From: Rhizophagus sp. LPA8_4_AMF
Lineage: Eukaryota; Glomeromycota; Glomeromycetes; Glomerales; Glomeraceae
Assembly: GCA_021464525.1 (NCBI GenBank)
Contig: JADRCO010001361.1
Location: forward strand, 1-20,001
DNA length: 20,001 nucleotides
Reading direction: 5' to 3'
Made by a program: the position numbers and the translations under genes. This document shows, in pieces, positions 1 to 7,633 of this stretch; the first letter of the stretch is position 1; every line of letters starts with the position of its first letter. The notes under the pieces are model-generated. The model did no database searches. It was not told the DNA's origin and was given only the letters and a program-made list of their open reading frames with translations.

Positions 1-2
1 AA

Positions 3-168
3 AAGGAACAGAAAAGAATTTAGAAAAAGCCTTTTATTGGTATCAAAAAGCAGTAGAAAATGGTAATATAGGTGCAATATTTAATTTAGCCAAATTTTAT
101 AAAAATGGAGAAGGAACAGAAAAGAATTTAGAAAAATCCTTTTATTGGTATCAAAAAGCAGCAGAAAA
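3..168 (+). repeat. Near-identical 108-nt Sel1 coding repeat
   Basis: Bases 3-60 and 111-168 match at 56 of 58 positions, with a period of 108 nt (36 codons, one Sel1 unit). The next units are much more diverged at DNA level. This points to recent duplication or gene conversion of single Sel1 units inside the gene. The array may extend beyond the left edge. Confidence 0.9.
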
Positions 169-1541
169 AGATCATATTAATGCAATGTTTAATTTAGCCA
201 CATGTTATGAAAATGGAGAAGGAACAGAAGAGTATTTAGAAATAGCTTTTTATTGGTATCAAAAAGCAGCAAAATATAAAAATAAAAATGCACAATTTAA
301 ATTAGGTTTATGCTATGAAGAAGGAATTGGTATTGAAAAAAATGATGATGAGGCCTTTTATTGGTATCAAAAAGCAGCTCAACAAGGAATTAGTGATGCG
401 CAGTATAAACTTGGATTTCTTTATAAGATTGGTAAAGGAGTGAAAAAAGATTTAGAAAAATCTATTTGTTGGTTTAAAAAAGCAGAAGAGGGAAGCCTAA
501 ATGCAACTGAACTGATTGAAAATGCATTAAAATATGAAAAAGTTAAATTTATACCTTCTATAGAACTAAAAAATACTGAACTACTTCATGCAGGAGGATT
601 TGGAAAAATATCAAAAGCAATTTGGACTAAAACTAATAATTATGTTATTTGCAAAAAATTAACTAATACAACTTGTATTAAGAATGATTTGCTAGATGCA
701 TTTATTCATGAACTAAAAATGCATCTTCACCTTAATTATAGTGACAGAATTATACGTTGCTTTGGTATTAGTTTAGGTAATTTGAAATAATATTTTTACA
801 TTGCATTTTTTTTTTTTTTGTTAATTTCTTACAAAATTTTTTTAAGATCCAAAAACAGATGAATACCTACTTATTATGCAGTATGCTAATGGTGGAGATC
901 TTCAAAATTATCTCAAAAATAATTTTATGAATTTGACATGGAATGATAAGAAAAAATTAGCATTTCAAGTTGCAGATGGATTAAACTACTTACATAATGA
1001 AAATATTTTGCATAGAGATCTTGTAAGTATTAGTGTTTATTATTTAATGTCATATTAACATTAGTAATAATAATGTATTTATGTAATTTATTTTCTTCTA
1101 GCATTCTAAGAATATAGTAATTCATGAAAACAATGCTAAAATCACAGATTTTGGTATTTCAAAAAATCAAAATAGTTTAACTTCAACAGCTTATATTGGT
1201 AATTTTGGTGTTATTGCTTTTATGGAACCAAGACGTCTTATGGATCCAAAATTTCCATATACTAGATCATCAGATATTTATAGCTTTGGTGTTATAATGT
1301 GGGAAATTTCTAGTGGATATCCTCCATTTAAAGATAATGATAATATAGTTGCACTTGCTGTTTCTATCAATACTGGTATTCGTGAAGTTATATGAAAATC
1401 TCTATAAAAAATGTTGGAATCAAGAACCTGAACAAAGACCAACTATTAATGAAATATTAGATGAATTTAAATGGATGGGTTTTGGGAATGATGTTACAAG
1501 CAAATTAATTGAAGGTATTTATTTATTATTCATATTCATAT

Positions 1542-1850
1542 GGGGACCAACACAGCAAAGGGTTGCGTCACTTGCGTGATTTGAGAAAATCGCACATGAT
1601 CATTTTTCAATCATCACAAAAAATTAATTTTTTAACCCAAAACGAAATTTTGCAAGGAATTAATTGAAAATATTACCTCTATTATCAAAAATAAAATAGT
1701 ATGCTCCATATTATTTACTTATGTATAATGAAAATTATGAAAGCTTCATAATGTAAAAGCAAAAAAAAGCCTTTTTTATTAAATATTATATGGAAAAACA
1801 CAAAATCCAATCTTGTTAATCTGAAGCCACCTTTTACTGTGATGGTCCCT
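1542..1850. mobile_element. MITE-like element inside a kinase intron
   Basis: The 25 bases at 1542-1566 and the reverse complement of 1826-1850 match at 20 of 25 positions (ends GGGGACCA and TGGTCCCT). They bound about 309 bp with no coding capacity. The element lies wholly in the 406-nt last intron of the kinase gene, which would be about 97 nt without it, close to the other introns here. It carries the non-genic GTTGCGTCACTTGCGTGAT stretch near its left end. Outer boundaries and a target duplication are not certain: the right end continues into a C-rich stretch to about 1858. A non-autonomous DNA transposon is inferred; no transposase is present. Confidence 0.6.
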
Positions 1851-1985
1851 AACCCCCTATATATTCATTTATATTATTTATATATTTGATAAAAATAAAA
1901 TGGAATGCTTATTATTATAGATAACGATAATTTAACTTCGGAATTAAAGGCTAGTGCCGAATCTTTAGAATCTCTTCAAATTTGA

Positions 1986-2596
1986 GTAAGTTTAGAATTT
2001 TTTTATTCATTAGGCTAAGATATGATATTGAACTAATATTTTATATTTTATTATATTTAGCCAATCGAAACTTTTTATCGATTCAAAACAATGATTTTCA
2101 AATAAATAAAATTGAGTATGCGCTTAGTTTAAGATTACTATCAAATCACAAGTATTAAAAGTTCATCCTTCTATGTAAATATTTTTATTATTAGCTAAGA
2201 ACTGAACCAAATTTCTTTTTGTTGTTTTAATTGTATGTATTTTATAAATTTTATATCCAATCTTGTATAGCATTAAAGTATAAGTATTTTCAAGTAAAAT
2301 ATATTCTAATGATCTTATAACAAATAAATAAAAATACATTACATATGAGTGTGCGTCTTATATCAATAAGGTAATTTAATTTTAAATAGTCAATATTTAA
2401 TATATTATTCTCCCAATATATAGTACTTCTTACCAGTGTTTTCTAGTTACAATTACTATTAATCAAAACTTAGGGAAAAAAGGAAAAAAAATAAAATTCG
2501 TTATTTCTATATCTGGCAGAATTAGAATTATTAAAGAAAATTCTGACAAATTCTATAATTTTAGCCTAAATTTAAATACAAATGGAATTACGTATC
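1986..2596. other. AT-rich intergenic region
   Basis: I see no supportable gene. From about 2130 the sequence is homologous to 6200-6380 and belongs to the local duplication described separately. Bases 2380-2596 are AT-rich and have no counterpart in the second copy. They may include 3' sequence of the minus-strand HMG-like gene. Confidence 0.6.
2150..2357. repeat. Local duplication, copy A, left segment
   Basis: It aligns with 6200-6380. Shared anchors in order are AAAGTTCATC, TTAGCTAA, a TGAAxCAAxxTTCTTTTxTT stretch, TCTxATGATxTTA(T/C)xACAAATAA and GTGCGT. Divergence and indels indicate an old duplication. The partner lies about 4 kb away in the same orientation, on the far side of the retroposon at 3468-5481. 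Confidence 0.65.
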
Positions 2597-3140
2597 TCAT
2601 ATTATTATGTTAATTCTGGTAATATTTATCCTTATTAAGTAAAGATACAATACGATAGTATGGTTCCATCCCTGCAAAACTTGATACAGTGAATAATTTC
2701 TTTGATCTCCAATCAATTTTAATAAATAGTATAATAAATAAATTTTTTTTATTACTGATATGACTCTTTTTAATTTTAAAGTTTCTTCATAAACTTTACT
2801 ATACCGTATCTTCAGCCATAAGATATTGCTCATTAATTTTATTTCTACCCAGAGAGGTAATCTTAATTTTTTTATATTTTCCAAAAACATTTGCATTAAT
2901 TCTCTTTTCATTGCAAATGACTTAAATATTCTGAGTTTAAAAATATTCAAATTTTATTTTTACACGTTCCTTTTCAGTATTTGATCAATAAACTTTGAAA
3001 ATTATCCTTATTATTTTCTTGCTTATTATTGGAAAACATTTTGATACAAACCTGACTGGTGGTCTACCAGCAGAATCTTTTGGGATATATTTGCTTAATA
3101 GCTCAGATATAGAGGTAGGAGGTGCTGGCAGATCCGACAT
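2597..3140 (-). CDS. HMG-box-like protein (MATA-HMG type), divergent, 3' end uncertain
   Basis: The start is ATG at 3140-3138. Exon 1 (3140-3052) encodes MSDLPAPPTSISELL followed by SAGRPPV. A GTTTGT donor at 3051 and a TTTAAACTCAG acceptor ending at 2931 define a 121-nt intron that joins in phase to an open frame starting at 2930. That exon reads RIFKSFAMKRELMQ, then KLPL-like and VEIKLMSNILW, then YSKVYEETLKLK. This resembles a box starting RPP.aF..f, with a helix-2 Trp and a YeeLaklek-like helix 3. A PP..SISELL leader before RPP is, from family knowledge, common in glomeromycotan HMG proteins. The frame stays open to 2597, but the part after about 2760 is low-complexity I/L/Y-rich and may be read-through past another intron (a GTAATA donor lies near 2760). 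It could be a decaying copy. Family call moderate, 3' structure low. Confidence 0.5.
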
Positions 3141-3180
3141 GGTCCACTAAGATTTTATGTATAGTTGATGGATGGACCTA

Positions 3181-3370
3181 AAAATGATTTCTTCCAGATT
3201 TTATTTTGAGATTTACTTAACTTTTATGATTTCAGAATTATTTGAATTTTAGGATAAATTTTTTCTAAATTTACTTACTTATTTTAGATAATCAACTTTA
3301 TTACCATAAAAAAAACTTATTCAGGACCTGAAAGCAATGTTCAGCTTCCGAAAGATTATATATTCGATAT
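3181..3370. repeat. Local duplication, copy A, right segment
   Basis: It aligns with 6441-6643. Anchors are AATGATTTCTT, GAGATTTA, ATGATT, GAATTATT, TATTTTAGATAATC, TTACCATAAAAAAAA, GAAAGCAATGTTCA (GAAAAGCAATGTTCA in copy B) and TATATATTCG. Together with the left segment it frames the HMG-like gene. Copy B keeps both flanks but not the gene. Confidence 0.7.
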
Positions 3371-3388
3371 TTACATGGCAGGTTCATA

Positions 3389-3413
3389 TCACCGACAAAC
3401 ATTTCACAAACAG
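3389..3413 (-). repeat. 15-nt degenerate repeat, about 1.7 units
   Basis: Read on the minus strand this is CTGTTTGTGAAATGTTTGTCGGTGA. It matches the TGTTTGTCGGTGAAA-like unit of the larger array at 5656-5759 and the pair at 12052-12081. It lies just beyond the end of duplication copy A. Confidence 0.55.
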
Positions 3414-3451
3414 TTTATTTTGCCATTTTTAAAGAAAATTTAATTATTTTT

Positions 3452-3467
3452 TTTTCTTATTGCTCAT
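3452..3467. repeat. Target-site duplication, poly(A)-side copy
   Basis: TTTTCTTATTGCTCAT here is identical (16 of 16) to bases 5482-5497. The two copies flank the minus-strand insertion exactly: this one abuts the poly(A) tail and the other abuts the 5' end. Confidence 0.85.
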
Positions 3468-5481
3468 TGTTTTTTTTTTTTTTTAACGGTAAACGAATTC
3501 TTTTATTGATCGTATTATAAAGAACATACAATTACACAAAAGACCTACAGTTTGATTAATTATAAGAAACTTATCTCCCTGATTACCACACCTTATTCCT
3601 GTAACTATATAAAAATTTATACTTTTCATCCCCCGGGATAATAATAATATCATATTATTATTTTTCCGTACGCTACAAACTATACTCCATCTAAACTAAG
3701 CTAATCTAAACTGTAAGTTAATTTTAATACTAGCAAAATCTATTTGAACCTATGTTATTCTAGTGGTTCCAAATCTTCTTCGCGCTTCTTCCTATAACTA
3801 TCCCAAATTGAAGACGATGGTTTCACATCGTTAAATTTAATTGGAGTTTTGCCTTTATTATATTTGCCTGAGGTGTCTTTTTCTAATAACCATTTTTACC
3901 TTCTTCAATTTCTTTTATTCTATCCTGATCTTTTGGTAATTCCTTTGGTAATCTTGATGAACATGATTCGTTAACGTTTTTGTAGATGAATGCATCGACC
4001 AGTTTGATCTTCTTTATACTTTTTGATGCATCCTCTTTACCGTAGGTTGATGCTGACCTTTCTTTACTGGTTCCTGTTTTGGAATTAATTCTAATTCCTT
4101 CTTTTTTGCGATCAGTTATGCCCTCAGCTTTGCTTCATTTTCTGGTGTCGGTTCTGAATTTTCATATTTCTTGGCGATCATTCTTACATTGAAATTTTAT
4201 TAGGAGTACTCGTCTGACGGAATTCCCTGATGACTTCCACTACTGTTTCCGTATCCGTAGATACAGTTTCTGTTACTTCAATTGTGTTACCCTTGTTTTG
4301 TTAACGTCTTTTTTAACTGCACAATTAGGAGAAGCCTTCCGAGTATCATTCACGTTTAACGTTGGAGAAATCAAAGTTTTATTCTTATATGTCCCAGGTT
4401 TCCCATAGATTCTTCAAGCTTTCACTATACCTTCTAATAGGATCGATCGTTCAATGGTCTCATTTCAGTGTTTCTCATTATCAAATTCTGCAATACCCAC
4501 TCTTTTCCAAAACGTGCTTTTTTCCTATAACTAAATGAGTATCCGTGTTTGTGTATATCGGTTAAAAAATTTTCATGGAGTACTTTGTAAAGCTTTTCAT
4601 TTAAAAATTTTGTGGATGTCTTTAACTTTCATGTTACCATCAAACCATCGGATGTTGATGCATTATTTATTTTTTCAATCCTATCATAAGTTTAAAACAT
4701 CTTCTTTTTGAGCGGAACAATTCATCTAAATCCTTGTCTAGATTTACTTTAACCTTATGCGTTTGATATTTGTGTTATCATTAAGGTTAATTTTGTTTAT
4801 TATTCCCAATGTCTTTAATGCTTTCACTACTTCGTCTTCTTTGTAACGAGCTGGGATGTCATACAAGATCAAGTCACGTAGTGATTATAATGCGAAGGAT
4901 CATCATGTCCGCTAACTGCTAATTGGATTTCTATTGGTTTTTTAATTCTTTTGTCACGTGTTGCCTTTTTTTTGATGTAGATCCTTTTCCTCCATTTTTT
5001 TATTCGTTCGTTATTCCGCGTTCCCTTTTACTTTTGTGTCATATCATCGACGTCTCGTGTCTTATTTTTTGACTGCACCTCACGCAACCAATTGCGAAGT
5101 TTGATATTATCGTTTCCCAGGCGTCAAACATTTTAGTTATATTTTTTAAAGGAAATGTTTCACATATCCATATTATTAGTTCCAAAGTTTCACTATTAAG
5201 TACTGCAGCTTGACTTAAATCCCTAAAAAACTCTGGTTTGTTTGAACTTCGAAATGAAAGTTGTCTATTTTGTGTTCAAAATCTTTTCTATTAAGTTGAC
5301 CTATTTCTTTAAAATTTTCCAATAAAGTTCCCCGAACTTCTCTAAGAAAGTCATTACTATATTTATTTCTGTTTGGATAGGTTTCCATTTTGTAAGTTTT
5401 TTATGTAAAAGGTTATATTTTGTTAAATTTTTTTTGAACTCTTTCTTTCATAAAATTTTTGTACAGAAGATCGTTGGAACC
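3468..5481 (-). mobile_element. Poly(A)-tailed retroposon (LINE-mobilised), non-autonomous
   Basis: This is a 2.0-kb insertion read on the minus strand. It is flanked by identical 16-bp duplications (3452-3467 and 5482-5497). Its 3' end is a run of 15 A on the minus strand (T at 3470-3484), with AATAAA at 3507-3502, 17 nt before the tail. Poly(A), a cleavage signal and a 16-bp duplication together are the mark of target-primed reverse transcription of an mRNA-like transcript. The body holds a frame-broken ORF (3755-5388), a 5' leader of about 90 nt and a 3' UTR of about 270 nt. I see no reverse transcriptase or endonuclease motif. It may be a truncated or internally deleted LINE or a retroposed cellular mRNA; machinery from elsewhere must have mobilised it. 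Confidence 0.8.
3755..5388 (-). pseudogene. Degenerate retroposon ORF with an RRM-like segment
   Basis: A reading starts at ATG 5388-5386 (METYPNRNKYSNDF) and runs 57 codons before a shift. Coding sense then moves between frames: DLSQAAVLNSETLELIIW and KNITKMFDAWETIISN, then LRNWLREVQSKNKTRDVDD, then from about 4875 DLILYDIPARYKEDEVVKAL with GIINKINLN. That last piece has the beta1-alpha1-beta2 pattern of an RRM (RNP2-like LILYDI). Further pieces include KARFGKEWVLQNL. The 3' end reads SSIWDSYRKKREEDLEPLE and stops at 3757-3755. At least four frameshifts or stops are needed, so no full-length protein can be made. From family knowledge it resembles RRM-containing repetitive ORFs common in Rhizophagus genomes. 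Not assigned to a named family. Confidence 0.65.
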
Positions 5482-5497
5482 TTTTCTTATTGCTCAT
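5482..5497. repeat. Target-site duplication, 5'-side copy
   Basis: TTTTCTTATTGCTCAT, identical to 3452-3467, directly abuts the 5' end of the minus-strand retroposon. Confidence 0.85.
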
Positions 5498-5655
5498 AGC
5501 TAAAAATAATAAACATGGTAAATGATATGTGATAATATAAATTAGAACAATATTAAAAAAAAAGAAGTTTTCTTTTTTTATACAAGAGATATGGTAATAA
5601 TTTATATTTATTATTTTTTTAATTTATTGCAATATTTAAAGATTGCTGTAGAAAT

Positions 5656-5759
5656 GACTTGTCGATGAGATACTACTGAGATACTCCTGTTGGCGAAAAC
5701 GTTTGTTGATAAAATGTTTATCAGTGAAACGATTGTCGGTAAAGTAATTATCGGTGAGT
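5656..5759 (+). repeat. 15-nt degenerate tandem array, about 7 units
   Basis: Successive 15-mers are GACTTGTCGATGAGA, TACTACTGAGATACT, a 14-nt CCTGTTGGCGAAAA, CGTTTGTTGATAAAA, TGTTTATCAGTGAAA, CGATTGTCGGTAAAG and TAATTATCGGTGAGT. The consensus is close to TGTTTGTCGGTGAAA. All three frames carry stops, so the 15-nt period is not explained by a coding repeat. Related units on the opposite strand lie at 3389-3413 and 12052-12081, so this is a dispersed repeat family. Confidence 0.7.
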
Positions 5760-5786
5760 TGAACTATAAGAGAAACAACTAATTAA

Positions 5787-5933
5787 GTTATTTTGCATTG
5801 TCACAGCAGGACCCTTCATTTGATTGGTGAATACGTGGCCCATTTTCATGATCCTGTAACTGATATAGCTCCACATCCAATAAAGCGTTATCGTCCTGAC
5901 ATATTTGATCATGCATTAATTATAACATCATAA
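5787..5933 (+). other. Orphan coding-like segment, possible terminal exon
   Basis: An open frame of 48 codons ends at TAA 5931-5933. It has unusually balanced composition for this region (EYVAHFHDPVTDIAPHPIKR then YRPDIFDHALIITS). A TTGTCACAG that could be a splice acceptor ends at 5806, just before the protein-like part. I find no convincing upstream exon, and no start codon precedes the protein-like part. It could be the last exon of a broken gene or a remnant of another element. Function unknown. Confidence 0.3.
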
Positions 5934-7134
5934 ATATTTAACTTACTATAAATTTCATTTTTATACTATTTTTAACCCTATATTTAAACTTCCATAAAAT
6001 TTCATTTACACATTTTTTTTTTACTCCACTTTATTATATCGATCATGTATTATTGCTATTCCTAATAAAAATATCGGTCTGTGAAAACTGCATGATCCTG
6101 AACGATAATTTTTTATACTATTAGATTTGAATTAGTAAGTAATTTTAGGTTAAAAAAAATTTATATAATTATTTGCTCCTACATTAATAATAATAGAGAA
6201 TAATAAAAAGTTCATCTTTTATGCCAATATTTTGTTCTTAGCTAAAAAACTGAAACAAGATTCTTTTGTTAATTTAACTGTTTGTGCTTCAAAAAATTTA
6301 TATATATAGTAATGAGATAATAAATTTATTTAATATTCTGATGATTTTACGACAAATAATATACTGTATGTAAGTGCGTTACTAATAAAAAAAAAGTGCT
6401 TCTTCAAGAGATTTTACATCTGCTTTACTTGAAAATTCACTAATGATTTCTTTTAGATTTCTTAGAGATTTAATTAATTCTATGATTCCCTGAATTATTG
6501 ATTTTTAAGGTATATTTATTATTAAATCTCATTTTTTTAATTGATTTATTTTAGATAATCCTATCTATCAACTTCGTTACCATAAAAAAAATGTATTCAA
6601 GTTCTGAAAAGCAATGTTCATCTCCCGGAAGACTATATATTCGTTAGATGGAACTATAAGAGAAATAAATCAAGTAATAAATAATTCTTAAATTTTCGTT
6701 TCTTATTAAATAAATTTTTGATTTTTTGTTGTCTTGAATTAATGATCATACTTTCTAAAAGACTTAAATTTAAATGTCTCCAAAAATTAATAAAGGTGGA
6801 CGATAAATCTCTGCCAAAGTATTGTTTACTACTTCCTCTAAGTTATAGTGTTACAATAAATAATTTATTGCTTGAAATTATTAAACTATATTTTCTTACA
6901 AAATTGATACTTTCGTTTCACATCAAGTTTTATTGGCTAAAAGCATGAATAAAATAATTTATTATCATTTTGTAAGTTGCGACTTTGTTAAGTTTTGACA
7001 TTTTTATGAATAAAATTTTATCATCTATAAAAAGGAATTTATCACATTAAATAGAAGTACCGTTTAAGGTTTTTTGTTGTATATTGTCACGTGGCGGACG
7101 GACAGCGTAGAATTAGTATATAGTTTGTCGTTAC
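5934..7134. other. AT-rich region without a supportable gene
   Basis: Bases 6200-6380 and 6441-6643 are the second copy of the local duplication. The sequence GAACTATAAGAGAAA occurs at 5761-5775 and again near 6652, a short direct repeat. A 76-codon open frame at 6718-6948 is I/L/K-rich, lacks domain signals and is probably chance in AT-rich DNA. A 40-codon minus-strand frame (6504-6385, containing SLRNLKEIISEFSSKADVK) is coding-like but short. Confidence 0.5.
6200..6643. repeat. Local duplication, copy B (lacks the HMG-like gene)
   Basis: It is homologous to 2150-2357 plus 3181-3370, in the same order and orientation. The roughly 0.8-kb middle that carries the HMG-like gene in copy A is absent; only about 60 nt separate the two homologous blocks here. 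Either copy B lost the gene or copy A gained it. A short minus-strand open frame (6504-6385) spans the right block; the matching frame in copy A has stops. Confidence 0.65.
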
Positions 7135-7150
7135 ACTTCTCATTACGCAG
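7135..7150. repeat. Target-site duplication, 5' copy (second retroposon)
   Basis: ACTTCTCATTACGCAG matches ACTTCTCATTAAGCAG at 9625-9640 in 15 of 16 positions. The distal copy sits directly after an A-rich tail, as expected for a target-primed insertion. Confidence 0.75.
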
Positions 7151-7563
7151 ATAAAAAACTCTTTCCCATAAACTTCGGAACTATTTACTACCCAACTTAT
7201 CTGCGTAAATTTTTATTTACAAAGGTGTTTTTTTTCCGCTGTAACTTTGCGAAAGAGTTTAGTGTCTTTCTATAGTATATATTGGTTATACCAGCCCCGT
7301 TCTTTATCTTTTCTCCATATTCGTATTTTATGCTTTTTAAATTTTAGGACTACCTTTTACCTTCCGACTAGTTCTGCTAGTTTTTTATTTTTCTCCTCTT
7401 ATCACAAAAGCGTTTCTTTCGAATATGATGACCACCCATAAATGTGACGATATTTATTCCGTCACTTTAAAGCTTTATAAACCCTTTCCCGTAGATAAAC
7501 TTTCACACTTTTCCTTTAATTTTCGCTACCTTTGTCCTACTGCGGGCATTGATCGACGAGGTA

Positions 7564-7583
7564 GTGGTCAGATGTATGACCAC
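7564..7583 (+). promoter_or_regulatory. Hairpin in the leader of the 285-aa ORF
   Basis: GTGGTCA and TGACCAC form a perfect 7-bp stem around the loop GATGTA. It sits 50 nt upstream of the ATG at 7634, in the long leader of the retroposon. A role in translation or RNA packaging is possible but only inferred. Confidence 0.4.
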
Positions 7584-7633
7584 AAGATAGGCTGATATTA
7601 CCTTTACGGCTTGCACACGATCCTTTAACGCCA

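Larger units (their letters stand above)
2..1985 (+). pseudogene. Sel1-repeat / protein kinase fusion, 5'-truncated by window edge, frame-broken
   Basis: Exons read as 2-776, 847-1022, 1102-1514 and 1921-1985; the GT-AG introns keep phase throughout (777-846, 1023-1101, 1515-1920). Exon 1 is open to the left edge and holds at least four Sel1 repeats (AxFNLGxxYxxGxG type, about 36 aa). A kinase N-lobe follows: glycine loop AGGFGKISKA, VICKKL (ATP-binding Lys) and a helix-C Glu in HELKMHL. Exon 2 gives the hinge (LLIMQYANGGDL) and ends exactly after HRDL. Exon 3 supplies HSKNI, the DFG motif (ITDFGISK), MEP in place of APE, and DIYSFGVIMWE. The frame then stops at TGA 1393-1395, while the expected C-lobe (LYKKCWNQEPEQRPT) continues in another frame from about 1391. 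The linker usually found before that motif is missing, so a small deletion is likely. The last exon encodes DNDNLTSELKASAESLESLQ. Catalytic motifs look intact, so the break may be recent, or a sequence error. The Sel1-kinase identity is clear; pseudogene status is inferred. Confidence 0.85.

Noticed and set aside
5656..5759. CRISPR-like array
   Set aside because: Units are degenerate 15-mers without spacers, in a eukaryotic genome.
6718..6948. 76-codon plus-strand open frame
   Set aside because: Composition is I/L/K/F-rich, as expected from random AT-rich DNA, with no domain pattern or splice partners.
7247..7441. 64-codon open frame in the leader of the second retroposon
   Set aside because: Pyrimidine-rich leader gives an S/F/Y/L-rich translation without protein-like features; treated as leader.
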